The notes beneath the pieces are model-generated. The model saw nothing but the letters and a program-made list of their open reading frames with translations, made no database searches and was not told the DNA's origin. Below are positions 16,877-24,374 of a stretch of 64,000 nucleotides of DNA, in pieces (position 1 is the stretch's first letter; each line of letters opens with the position of its first letter). The translations under genes and the position numbers were made by a program. This DNA comes from UBA6022 sp035704495 (GTDB taxonomy: Bacteria; Patescibacteriota; Saccharimonadia; Saccharimonadales; Saccharimonadaceae): positions 1 to 64,000 of the forward strand of contig DASSWW010000038.1 in assembly GCA_035704495.1 (NCBI GenBank), written 5' to 3'.

Positions 16877-17368
16877 CTATGACGACTCGAGACGCTCCAA
16901 GATTTCTAGCTTGGTGATGGTGCCGAGTGGCTCGTAGAGCCAGTTGAATTCGGTCCGAAGCACTACGCCATCCCCTACAGCGATTGACCATGGGTGATGA
17001 AGCAGTTCAAGCCATGCAAGACTTGTTGCATACGTGAATGATGTATCGATTAACGCTTGGATGTTGCGAGCGCGAGCGTAGTATTGCCAATACTCTTGCT
17101 CCTTTTTTTGAACACGTTCAAGAAATTCCTGTATCACCGGATCATTGACTGACGATGCTTCAATAGCAAACCGATGTCCTGGTGTATCCGGAAACTTTTT
17201 CGACTTTTCGAACATGCTTAGGACGCAGCTGAATGTTATCGGTGGGCGCTCATAGTGATCCGGCATTTGCGTCGTGACTTGGATGCGAGTCCCGAGCAGG
17301 TTTCCTCCAGGTTTCGGATAAAAACGAATACTTGGCGTCATTTCGAGTTCTGTTTGTGGAAAGGACAT
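16877..17368 (-). CDS. Hypothetical protein (163 aa)
   Basis: This 163-residue soluble protein has no recognised family. It begins MSFPQTELEMTPSIRFYPKPGG, with a predicted beta-rich first half (TRIQVTTQMPDHY, PITFSCVLSMF), a helical middle (EFLERVQKKEQEYWQYYARARN) and a Trp-containing end (HPWSIAVGDGVV, EFNWLYEPLGT). There is no signal peptide. AAGG about 12 bases upstream is a modest ribosome-binding site. It converges with dnaE and shares its terminator. Confidence 0.65.
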   Translation of the reverse strand: MSFPQTELEMTPSIRFYPKPGGNLLGTRIQVTTQMPDHYERPPITFSCVLSMFEKSKKFPDTPGHRFAIEASSVNDPVIQEFLERVQKKEQEYWQYYARARNIQALIDTSFTYATSLAWLELLHHPWSIAVGDGVVLRTEFNWLYEPLGTITKLEILERLESS

Positions 17369-17454
17369 TTTACCACTACCTTAGGTTGGGACTGGTATTA
17401 CTATAGTATGAAACCATAAAAACAATATTATTACAAGTTTTGCACGTATCTATA

Positions 17455-18096
17455 TTAGTAATATGCCAAATCGAACGGGGTCATATCGTCAGTGATAATT
17501 TTGGTCGCAAGATCGCGGCAGCTTGGCAACACATCCGAGGCGTCAAGGTCGGATGACCAAAAATTACGACCAGTTGCATCGTTGGTAATGAGCATTCCTT
17601 GTTCGGTGGTGCCTGTTAGTAGTAGCGCATGTGAATAACTTTCGATTGTATTATCCTTGGAAATGCAGATGAGTCCACTGCTGTGATACGACAGCGGAAT
17701 ATCGAGCCCTGTTTTTTCTTTTAGTCGCCTAGTGGCAGTTTGCAGTACGGGTTCGCCTGCTATCGGTTCCCCGTGGATGAAGCCGGCCATACCAATCAGG
17801 GGTTGCACTAATCGTTCACGCATTAACCATTCATCGCCCCGGCGTACGGCAGTTAAAAATATTGAATGCGCCTGCAATAGCGGATTTTCGTAGCGATGAA
17901 CGATATACTCTTTGCCTCGTGGTAGTAGTGTATACGAACCATCGTTTTGTTTTGCTACGTATTTATCAGTCACCAGTTGTTTTAGGTGATAAGTAAAAAT
18001 ATTACCATCTAAATCATTGGGCTTTAATTCGCCAAATCGCAGCGAATGACTGGTAGCGAGTGCGTCGAGGATTGTCCGCTGAATATGATGAATCAT
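17455..18096 (-). CDS. HTH-Nudix protein with degenerate Nudix box (probable regulator)
   Basis: The 213-residue protein joins an N-terminal winged-helix domain (residues about 1-65; FTYHLKQLVTDKYVAKQNDGSYTLLPRGKEYI) to a Nudix-fold domain. The Nudix box, near residues 109-131, reads GEPIAGE then RRLKEKTG where the consensus has GX5EX7REUXEEXG: two of the conserved Glu are replaced by Arg and Lys. Hydrolysis is therefore doubtful and ligand sensing more likely, as in NrtR-type regulators. A TAGTCA-17-TACAAT promoter 8 bases from the ATG implies a leaderless mRNA. A perfect 12-bp palindrome lies in the divergent promoter region shared with the next gene. Confidence 0.72.
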   Translation of the reverse strand: MIHHIQRTILDALATSHSLRFGELKPNDLDGNIFTYHLKQLVTDKYVAKQNDGSYTLLPRGKEYIVHRYENPLLQAHSIFLTAVRRGDEWLMRERLVQPLIGMAGFIHGEPIAGEPVLQTATRRLKEKTGLDIPLSYHSSGLICISKDNTIESYSHALLLTGTTEQGMLITNDATGRNFWSSDLDASDVLPSCRDLATKIITDDMTPFDLAYY

Positions 18097-18134
18097 GTAC
18101 GGTTATTGTACCCTAGTCAAATCTATATGACTAG

Positions 18135-18146
18135 CGGTATATACCG
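18135..18146. promoter_or_regulatory. 12-bp palindrome, candidate operator
   Basis: CGGTATATACCG is a perfect palindrome next to the -35 of the HTH-Nudix gene (TGACTA, 18128-18133, minus strand) and upstream of the TACTAT (18152-18157) -10 of the rightward gene. Its place in a divergent regulator/target region is typical of an autoregulated operator. Confidence 0.45.
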
Positions 18147-18193
18147 TATCGTACTATGCTAAAGATAAATTGATAGCAAAGGAGTAAAACATA

Positions 18194-19318
18194 ATGCGCG
18201 AACGACCGATAGTGCAAGATTTGAACAAAATGTATGACGACGGAGTTGTCCGTTTTTCGCTTGATGATAGCGATGAAGTAACGCAATTGAAAAACCAAAA
18301 ACGCACGATTACAGTCGAACGTCCCGGACGCGTCGAGGGGCGACCGCGCAAACACCAGGCAACGGTGTCTGTGCTAGCCGAAACCGCCGTTTATCAGTCG
18401 TTGGCCGAACTGCATCACGATAAACCGACAAAACCAACAAATAATTATCAAAAATGGACAATCGAAGACGTACCTGTGGATGTTGTCGCCAAGTATCAGG
18501 AATGGATAAATGACGCAGACAACTATTCGGTTGAAAAATTGCAGGATGCGGCGCATCAGCTTGCCGCGCAGCCAGTCGATAGGCTAACCGCAACCATGCC
18601 GTGCCCAGATTGTAGTAGAAGCACGATGGGTATAGGTGGGCCATATGCCTGCCGACGCAGCGGCTATGCCAAGGAAATATACAAGTATCCTTTAATCCGT
18701 GTACAGGACGATACAACCAACGAAATCCACGAAGTACCTATGGACGTGGCATTGTACATTGACACACAAGAGTCGGGCGTAGCATATCAGATTGATACTG
18801 ATATTGACTACCACGGCATACTGTCGGCAAAACGCACACTAGCGCTGACTGGTAATTCGTTATCGGCTGAGTATGTTCAACAGGCGACGAACGGTGCTGT
18901 GCAGCCAAAATCAACGTCACTGACAATACTGCCAGACGTCGTCCGCATGCAAGACACCGGTATCGTCATCAATAGCTGGAAAGAAAAAGAAGACAGTCTT
19001 AGCCTAAGGCTACAGACAATACATACAGAACACTTAAATCCCAAAGAGCACATCGAAGCTATGCAAGATAAACTAGCGATCGCTCAGACCGAACGAGTGA
19101 CGGACATCGATTATAACAAAATGTTCACTGTGGTCCGCCGCAAATTAGGCGAACGTGGTCTGGCGCTGGCGTTCCAATATGTCTATGAAGGTATGGGAGA
19201 AAGTGCCGCAAAGTTTGATGCTATGAAAGACAGCAAACAATTACACGGCGAAGGTAGTTATGATATTGACGCATACGAAGCACTGGCAGAGCTGTATGAT
19301 AAAGTTGAGACAACATAA
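18194..19318 (+). CDS. Hypothetical protein (374 aa) with a CPxC motif
   Basis: This 374-residue soluble protein is not recognised. A possible zinc-binding segment lies near residues 137-156 (MPCPDCSRSTMGIGGPYACRR), giving only three Cys. The N-terminal quarter is charged and may be disordered. The C-terminal part (NKMFTVVRRKLGERGLALAFQYVYEGMGE) is helical. AAGGAG lies 9 bases before the ATG. It is the first gene of a two-gene unit with the 356-residue protein and is divergent from the HTH-Nudix regulator, its likely controller. Confidence 0.65.
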   Translation: MRERPIVQDLNKMYDDGVVRFSLDDSDEVTQLKNQKRTITVERPGRVEGRPRKHQATVSVLAETAVYQSLAELHHDKPTKPTNNYQKWTIEDVPVDVVAKYQEWINDADNYSVEKLQDAAHQLAAQPVDRLTATMPCPDCSRSTMGIGGPYACRRSGYAKEIYKYPLIRVQDDTTNEIHEVPMDVALYIDTQESGVAYQIDTDIDYHGILSAKRTLALTGNSLSAEYVQQATNGAVQPKSTSLTILPDVVRMQDTGIVINSWKEKEDSLSLRLQTIHTEHLNPKEHIEAMQDKLAIAQTERVTDIDYNKMFTVVRRKLGERGLALAFQYVYEGMGESAAKFDAMKDSKQLHGEGSYDIDAYEALAELYDKVETT

Positions 19319-19329
19319 GGGGGATAAGT

Positions 19330-20400
19330 ATGGAACGACCAAAAATAAAGAACCTACCCAAAAAGCGCGACGTCACAGGAGAGATTGTTCATCTGGATAC
19401 CATGCGACGAAATGGTGTGGGATATCCAGGCAAATTTAGTGATTTGAGTGGTATGGCGATCGATATGCGTAACTGCGAAGCTGGCATGTACGAGTCTGCT
19501 GGCACACGACCCGAGATTATGGATTTATACGATGAGTACGACAGTTGTTTGTCAGATACAGAAGCGAGTTGTATTGCTTTGGCGAACGAACTGTTGGCGC
19601 TAAAAGACGAAAAAAATATATTAACATTTGTTGATATTTGTGTGGACGAACCCGCCTCGGAAGTTTTAACTAAATTAAAGTCAACGAAGGCAGGTGAATT
19701 GCTGACGGCAGACGACGAACAACTGGCGATGGAGTCTGACGGCGAACACTATCCAATTTTGGATATGCGAAAAGAACAGGCCGATCTGGTTGGTGTTGGT
19801 CTGCGAGTATGGGGCTGGGATCACCGAAAGTATACCTATACTGACAACGATGGCAAAAAAAGTGATCCCCAAAAAGACCTTTTGTTCTACCCAGAAGACG
19901 AAAAGATGGCCGAGCGAAAGCTAGAGATTGACTTTTTGTATCGCAATCGTCAATCGTCAAGCGACGGATCGGACGACTTTACCGAAACTGTGAGTTTGAT
20001 GATTGATGAGTATGGCGATTCGTATTTGTCGCGGTCTGTGTCGTCGATGGCTTATACGGAAATGGGATATGAGGGACACCACCATGCCATACTCGATGAT
20101 ATTGAAGGGGCTGACATCGCGGCATTTGGTGATTTGGTAGCAGAAATCGTAGGTGATGAACCCGAAAGTACGGGTATGCGGCAGAGTCGCCATCTTGCTG
20201 AGATGATAGACGGAATATCGAGCGATCAAACGAGAGGTGTCGTTCAGGAGTTGCTCGACAAGACGTGGCCAGCGCAGGCGAACTCTATTTTGAGCCTCCG
20301 GCTAAAAGAATCAGGAAAAACGCTTGCTCAAACGTTGCAGTCCGACGATAATGTCGAACGAGCTATCGAGGTACTACGATGGTATATAGATGGAGAATGA
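19330..20400 (+). CDS. Hypothetical acidic protein (356 aa)
   Basis: This 356-residue acidic, soluble protein has no recognised domain. It starts MERPKIKNLPKKRDVTGEIVH, much like the first residues of its neighbour (MRERPIVQDL), which may mark a shared short N-terminal motif. The middle holds VGVGLRVWGWDHRKYTYTDNDG; the end is helical (VERAIEVLRWYIDGE). An AGGGGG site precedes the ATG, 12 bases after the previous stop, so the pair is an operon. Function unknown. Confidence 0.65.
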   Translation: MERPKIKNLPKKRDVTGEIVHLDTMRRNGVGYPGKFSDLSGMAIDMRNCEAGMYESAGTRPEIMDLYDEYDSCLSDTEASCIALANELLALKDEKNILTFVDICVDEPASEVLTKLKSTKAGELLTADDEQLAMESDGEHYPILDMRKEQADLVGVGLRVWGWDHRKYTYTDNDGKKSDPQKDLLFYPEDEKMAERKLEIDFLYRNRQSSSDGSDDFTETVSLMIDEYGDSYLSRSVSSMAYTEMGYEGHHHAILDDIEGADIAAFGDLVAEIVGDEPESTGMRQSRHLAEMIDGISSDQTRGVVQELLDKTWPAQANSILSLRLKESGKTLAQTLQSDDNVERAIEVLRWYIDGE

Positions 20401-20426
20401 GACAACTTTTATGAAAAGTTACAAAC

Positions 20427-20912
20427 CTAACGCGAGAGTACATACAACGCAATGCCGGTGGCGACACTAACGTTAAATGATTCTTTTTTGCCGACCATTG
20501 GTATTTCGATTAAATCGTCACATTGCTGACGTAAATCAGCAGTAATTCCATCGACTTCTTCACCTAAAAGCAACACAATTTTATCTGGGGTATTATATTT
20601 TGGCAACATAACGCTGCGATCGTCTTGTTCTAATCCAACGATTGTATAGCCATCAGCACGCAGCGTATCGATATCCGGCTGTTCTTGGTACTCAAACGGT
20701 ACAATCGTTTCGGCGTCTAACGCTGTTTTATGTATCTGTGAAGTTAACTTATCACGAATGTGCGGTAGTCGTATGTCGCCTGGTATTGTTGGGTACGGTG
20801 TGTAACCACTTAAAATAATTTTGGCCACGCCAAAACCTTCGCAGGTGCGAAAAATCGACCCGATGTTGTGCGTCGAGCGGATATTATGGGCAATAACGAT
20901 AATATTTGGCAT
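20427..20912 (-). CDS. TrmH-family (SPOUT) RNA 2'-O-methyltransferase
   Basis: This 161-residue SpoU/TrmH-type methyltransferase modifies tRNA or rRNA with S-adenosylmethionine. Motif 1 is HNIRSTHNIGSIFRTCEGFG, motif 2 LLLGEEVDGIT and motif 3 ESFNVSVATGIALYVLS, which forms the SPOUT knot. The start at 20912 (MPNIIVI) is preferred: it lies 8 bases after a TATACT -10 box, while the longer GTG start would overlap that box. The protein is short, a minimal catalytic domain without an RNA-binding extension. A second, longer paralogue lies at 53263. Confidence 0.88.
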   Translation of the reverse strand: MPNIIVIAHNIRSTHNIGSIFRTCEGFGVAKIILSGYTPYPTIPGDIRLPHIRDKLTSQIHKTALDAETIVPFEYQEQPDIDTLRADGYTIVGLEQDDRSVMLPKYNTPDKIVLLLGEEVDGITADLRQQCDDLIEIPMVGKKESFNVSVATGIALYVLSR

Positions 20913-20953
20913 TAATGTACAGTATACCACTATAAAAGCTCATGCTTTTCTGG

Positions 20954-20959
20954 TACGAT
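20954..20959 (+). promoter_or_regulatory. Extended -10 of the PilB-like gene
   Basis: TGG-TACGAT ends 7 bases before ATG 20967; leaderless arrangement. Confidence 0.4.
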
Positions 20960-20966
20960 AAAAGCA

Positions 20967-22589
20967 ATGAATGAAGATAAAGTTCAAGATCGTCGGCGCG
21001 AGCAAGACGAAAAGGCAACACAACAGCGTGCGGCCATTTTGGGATTGCAATACCTTGACGCGCGAGAAGTGGAGCAGACGCTACCATTAGCGAACGGCGT
21101 GCTGGAACTTGCTGACATGTACAAAGGTTACATCGTGCCACTTGTTGCTGGTGGCGGTAACGAACCATATCGTTTTGGCGTCACTAGCCAAACACCACAA
21201 TCATTGATTCAAAAAATGGAGCAGGAATACAGTGATCAAGGCGAACGTACGCAGTTTTTGCTGATTAGTAACAGCGGTTTCAAGGCATTTATGTTGCGCT
21301 TTGACCCGCCAAAAAAGGTTATTTATGATGATATCGAAATTGCCCGCGAAGGCGATAGTGATACGATTTCTCAGGTCAGTAAAACGCTGAACGCGGTGGG
21401 TAGTGATCAGGTTTTTGATTATCTGATTGATCAAGCTGACAAATTAGGCGCCAGTGACATACACATTGAAAACGCGCGAACACACATTCGGGTGCGTATG
21501 CGTGTTGATGGCGCGCTTCACCCAGTGGCTGATTTGGAAAAAGAACGATACCGAGTCATTCTGGGCGCGCTTGCTAGTCGGGCAAACATTTCTAGCGCTG
21601 CCACCGAACCACAATCCGGTCACATGCAAAAAGAGATTACCCGCGATGGTGAAACGCATCTGCTAAACCTGCGTGTCGAAACGGTGCCAACGCTGTATGG
21701 GCAGGATGCGGTTTTGCGTCTATTTAATTTTGATGAAAGTTTACTCAACCTGGATTTACTTGGCATACCCGAGCAGCAACGTCATCAAATCGATGAAGTG
21801 ATTAGTCATCCGCGTGGCATGGTATTGATGGTCGGACCGACTGGATCGGGTAAATCAACCACATTGTATAGTATGCTCAATGCGTTAAATACATCCGATC
21901 GCAAACTAATTACGCTAGAAGATCCGATTGAATACGGTTTGACTGGTATTTCGCAGATTCCAATCGACACCACTGGCGGTAAAAGCTTTGCCGATGGTCT
22001 GCGTAGTGTGCTGCGTCTAGACCCTGATGTGGTGATGGTCGGCGAGATTCGCGACAAAGACACCGCCAAAACGGCAATTCAAGCTTCGATTACAGGCCAT
22101 TTAGTCCTATCCAGTTTTCATGCTAATTCTACCAGCGCTGCATTTAGTCGTATGATCGATCTGATTGGGGTGAATCCTATTTTTAGCTCGGCGATTCGCC
22201 TGGTTATTGCGCAGCGATTAGTGCGACGATTATATGATGCTACAAAAGAGGAATACGAACCAGACGAAGCCACGCGCCAGTGGGTGCGTCGTGTGTTTGC
22301 AAATGTCGCGGATGGTATCGAACTGCCAAATTTGGATACGTTTACATTGTGGCGAGCGCACCCTAGTGAGGAGGCGCCGTTTGGTTACAAAGGCCGTATC
22401 GTCATTATGGAGCAAATGGTCGTTAATGATAACATTCAGCGGTTCCTGCGTGGTGATGTAAAAGACGTCCACACCGAAGCAATTGAACAAGCGGCGACTG
22501 GTGCCGGCATGTTAACGTTACTCCAGGTGGGTGTATTAGCGGCACTACGTGGTGAAACGACGCTTGAAGAAGTCAACCGCGTTATTTAA
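20967..22589 (+). CDS. Type IV pilus/type II secretion ATPase (PilB/GspE family)
   Basis: This 540-residue hexameric ATPase should power pilin assembly. It has the N-terminal GspE-type domain, the family motif GASDIHIE, Walker A GPTGSGKST near residue 290, the Asp box (LEDPIEYGL), Walker B VVMVGEIRD and the His box (ASITGHLVLSSFHANS). The usual tetracysteine zinc site between the His box and the C-terminus is absent: no Cys occurs in the corresponding region (LYDATKEEYEPDEA to GYKGRIVIME). It stands alone, away from other pilus genes; a pilin-like gene is 35 kb away at 56000. The true partner complex is therefore uncertain. Confidence 0.9.
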   Translation: MNEDKVQDRRREQDEKATQQRAAILGLQYLDAREVEQTLPLANGVLELADMYKGYIVPLVAGGGNEPYRFGVTSQTPQSLIQKMEQEYSDQGERTQFLLISNSGFKAFMLRFDPPKKVIYDDIEIAREGDSDTISQVSKTLNAVGSDQVFDYLIDQADKLGASDIHIENARTHIRVRMRVDGALHPVADLEKERYRVILGALASRANISSAATEPQSGHMQKEITRDGETHLLNLRVETVPTLYGQDAVLRLFNFDESLLNLDLLGIPEQQRHQIDEVISHPRGMVLMVGPTGSGKSTTLYSMLNALNTSDRKLITLEDPIEYGLTGISQIPIDTTGGKSFADGLRSVLRLDPDVVMVGEIRDKDTAKTAIQASITGHLVLSSFHANSTSAAFSRMIDLIGVNPIFSSAIRLVIAQRLVRRLYDATKEEYEPDEATRQWVRRVFANVADGIELPNLDTFTLWRAHPSEEAPFGYKGRIVIMEQMVVNDNIQRFLRGDVKDVHTEAIEQAATGAGMLTLLQVGVLAALRGETTLEEVNRVI

Positions 22590-22627
22590 TATTCCTATAA
22601 GTAACCCTTTTAAAATCAGTACCACTG

Positions 22628-22636
22628 TGGTATAGT
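22628..22636 (+). promoter_or_regulatory. Extended -10 promoter of rplS
   Basis: TGG-TATAGT; RNA would begin near 22643, giving a leader of about 35 bases. Confidence 0.45.
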
Positions 22637-22677
22637 TAATAATTGATTGTATTTATAAATGATAAGCGAGAGACAAA

Positions 22678-23100
22678 ATGAGTTTTGCACTAATCCAAAA
22701 AGTTAATGAAGAGCAGAAAAAAGCCGGCGTCGTCGATGTACGCAGCGGTGACACTGTTCGTGTTCACCAAAAAATTAAAGAAGGCGCCAAAGAGCGTATT
22801 CAGATTTTTGAAGGCGTTGTACTACGCACTGATAACAAAGAATCACATACTTCACGTATTACCGTTCGCAAAATTACCAGTGGTGTTGGTGTCGAAAAAA
22901 GCTTTTTGTTGCATAGCCCGCTTGTCGATAAAGTAGAAGTTGTTCGCCGCGCCAAAGTACGCCGCAACTACCTGTCATTCCTACGTAACCGTAGTGGTAA
23001 AAGCGCTCGCCTAAAACAAGTTAGCTTTGACCGCGAAGCTGTAAATACGGTTGCTGAAGCGCCAAAAGCCGAAGAACCTGCTGAATCAAAAGCAGAATAG
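22678..23100 (+). CDS. rplS: Ribosomal protein bL19
   Basis: L19 lies at the subunit interface of the 50S ribosome. Residues 1-115 match the family (SGDTVRVHQKIKEGAKERIQIFEGVV, ITVRKITSGVGVEKSFLLHSP, AKVRRNYLSFLR). A C-terminal Glu/Ala-rich extension (EAPKAEEPAESKAE) is longer than usual, giving 140 residues. It has its own extended -10 promoter and a strong terminator, and is separate from its usual neighbours trmD and rimM. Confidence 0.97.
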   Translation: MSFALIQKVNEEQKKAGVVDVRSGDTVRVHQKIKEGAKERIQIFEGVVLRTDNKESHTSRITVRKITSGVGVEKSFLLHSPLVDKVEVVRRAKVRRNYLSFLRNRSGKSARLKQVSFDREAVNTVAEAPKAEEPAESKAE

Positions 23101-23118
23101 CATCGTTTAATATAAAGA

Positions 23119-23146
23119 AACGCTCGATGAAAATCGGGCGTTTTTT
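23119..23146 (+). terminator. Intrinsic terminator of rplS
   Basis: AACGCTCGAT and ATCGGGCGTT pair around a GAAA tetraloop, followed by six T. Confidence 0.85.
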
Positions 23147-23158
23147 GATAGTAATTGG

Positions 23159-23187
23159 GAGGTGCGGGGAATACTCACCCGCACCTC
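23159..23187 (-). terminator. GC-rich 3' hairpin of the minus-strand gene
   Basis: GAGGTGCGGG and CCCGCACCTC form a perfect 10-bp stem just past the stop of the 84-residue gene. The T-tract is poor, so it may protect or partly terminate the mRNA. Confidence 0.45.
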
Positions 23188-23202
23188 TCCGTTGGTGCTG
23201 TT

Positions 23203-23457
23203 CTACTTATCTCGTAGGATGTATTGTCCGCTGAGATAGCCTTGAATTAGGTTCAAGCCTTCAGATAGGCCTTTGATCTCTGCTCGCTTTTTATGTAACT
23301 CTACGACAGAGACCGATACGTCTTCATTGCGATTGTTCGCAATGCGATCGCCGATATCCTCAGCTATCCGGTTCGCTCCTTTTGATTCATGATCTCTCCT
23401 TTGCTGAAGAGCTTCGCCAATCGTCACTAGGACTGCTCTCCAATCTGGTTCGGCCAT
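23203..23457 (-). CDS. Hypothetical protein (84 aa)
   Basis: The 84-residue protein begins MAEPDWRAVLVTIGEALQQRRDHE and is predicted all helical, with a charged middle (RIAEDIGDRIANNRNED) and a C-terminal segment EGLNLIQGYLSGQYILRDK. ATG 23457 follows AAAGG at 8 bases; the longer frame to 23523 runs through the -10 box and is rejected. A consensus-like TTGACA-17-TATTAT promoter suggests strong expression. No family is recognised. Confidence 0.6.
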   Translation of the reverse strand: MAEPDWRAVLVTIGEALQQRRDHESKGANRIAEDIGDRIANNRNEDVSVSVVELHKKRAEIKGLSEGLNLIQGYLSGQYILRDK

Positions 23458-23494
23458 TATTCTACCTTTCTCGTGGTATGAATAGAACATGATA

Positions 23495-23523
23495 ATAATA
23501 TACTCTAGCATAGTGTTTGTCAA
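23495..23523 (-). promoter_or_regulatory. Strong promoter of the 84-aa gene
   Basis: On the minus strand TTGACA is followed after 17 bases by TATTAT. Confidence 0.65.
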
Positions 23524-23556
23524 TGTTTGAACAATAAAGCATGATTGGTAAATAAA

Positions 23557-23591
23557 AAACGCTTCTACTTATCGGAGCGTTTTATTTTTGC
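23557..23591. terminator. Bidirectional hairpin
   Basis: AAAACGCTTC and GGAGCGTTTT pair (one G-T) around TACTTATC, with A-rich DNA to the left and TTATTTTT to the right. No gene clearly ends here; it insulates the divergent promoters. Confidence 0.5.
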
Positions 23592-23597
23592 TTAGTG

Positions 23598-23603
23598 TAT
23601 AAT
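23598..23603 (+). promoter_or_regulatory. -10 box of the attenuator leader
   Basis: TATAAT; the predicted RNA start (23610-23611) falls exactly on the first base of the long P1 stem. Confidence 0.55.
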
Positions 23604-23609
23604 GAAGAA

Positions 23610-23745
23610 TGTCTACATCTAGAGCAGAGCTCGTTCAGAGTTTTAATTGCATTTCTAACAACAAAATGGGCAGCCATTATGTGAGTAGAGAAGCAATTCT
23701 TTGCTCTAGGTGTAGACAGCCAAATAATAATGGCTGTCCTTTTTT
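23610..23745 (+). promoter_or_regulatory. Candidate transcription attenuator/riboswitch (or 6S-like RNA)
   Basis: A 20-bp stem P1 pairs 23610-23629 with 23699-23718 (two G-T). Stem P2 pairs 23645-23656 with 23687-23698 (one A-A mismatch). Next is a terminator: GACAGCCA (23715-23722), loop AATAATAA, TGGCTGTC (23731-23738), then six T. The P2 loop carries a segment (23668-23680) that can pair over 13 bp with 23727-23739, the 3' half of the terminator, so the two states exclude each other. The terminator lies 20 bases before the next start codon. No known riboswitch class is recognised. Confidence 0.6.
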
Positions 23746-23765
23746 ATGGCAGCGGAAGGAAATTT

Positions 23766-24317
23766 ATGGAAACAACTCAAAAGAAGAAATCAGGACTTGC
23801 AACGGCTGGACTTGTACTTGGAATTATCGGTGCAGTATTAGCGTTTATTCCAATTGTTAATATCGTTTCATTTGTACTTGGAGCGTTGGCATTGATTTTT
23901 GGCGGTATCGCACTTGCTAAAAAAGCCAGTAAAGGCAAAGCTATCGCAGCTGTTATTCTAGGTATTGCTAGCATTGTTATCGCCGCTATGATGCTGACGG
24001 CACTCGGTCAGGCAGTTGACGAGGCTACGTCACCAACAGAAACGTCGAACAGTAGTGAATCGACGACTGACAATACAGAATCTACAGAAACCACATTTGA
24101 TGGTACGGCAGTCTTTGATAAAATTACCAATGGCATGACAAAAGAAGAAGTACGTGATGTGGCTGGTGTTGATCCAGAAAGTTGTACTGAGAGCCAAGAC
24201 CCAACTTTTGGAACGATAGAAACCTGTTCGTACGGAAATATGTTTAAAGATGATGTAACTGTTTCGGTGACTTACTCACAAGGTGAAGTTTCGAATAAAT
24301 CGAAATTCACAAATTAG
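23766..24317 (+). CDS. DUF4190-like membrane protein with SmpA/BLIP-like C-terminal domain
   Basis: The 183-residue protein has a short basic N-terminus, two membrane helices (GLATAGLVLGIIGAVLAFIP and VLGALALIFGGIALAKKA, with a further AAVILGIASIVIAAMMLTAL), then a Ser/Thr-rich linker of about 25 residues. The outside domain is FDKITNGMTKEEVRDVAG, with Cys residues in a pattern like small SmpA/BLIP folds. ATG 23766 follows GGAAGGAAATTT; the longer frame runs through the terminator. It sits directly behind the candidate attenuator, which should control its transcription. An envelope-sensing role is inferred. Confidence 0.68.
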   Translation: METTQKKKSGLATAGLVLGIIGAVLAFIPIVNIVSFVLGALALIFGGIALAKKASKGKAIAAVILGIASIVIAAMMLTALGQAVDEATSPTETSNSSESTTDNTESTETTFDGTAVFDKITNGMTKEEVRDVAGVDPESCTESQDPTFGTIETCSYGNMFKDDVTVSVTYSQGEVSNKSKFTN

Positions 24318-24332
24318 ATAATACTTTTATCA

Positions 24333-24360
24333 AAAAGCGCTCCTGCTTAGGGGCGCTTTT
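24333..24360 (+). terminator. Intrinsic terminator overlapping the rnhB promoter
   Basis: AAAAGCGCTCC and GGGGCGCTTTT pair over 11 bp around TGCTTA. The 3' end abuts the rnhB -10 box. Confidence 0.75.
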
Positions 24361-24362
24361 GC

Positions 24363-24368
24363 TATACT
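24363..24368 (+). promoter_or_regulatory. -10 box of rnhB (leaderless type)
   Basis: TATACT ends 6 bases before ATG 24375; TGC precedes it partly inside the terminator T-run. Confidence 0.5.
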
Positions 24369-24374
24369 TAACAC

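Noticed and set aside
23609..23860. 83-residue frame starting at leaderless distance from TATAAT
   Set aside because: It crosses the terminator hairpin and overlaps the membrane-protein gene in another frame; Cys-rich shadow composition. A short leader peptide cannot be fully excluded.
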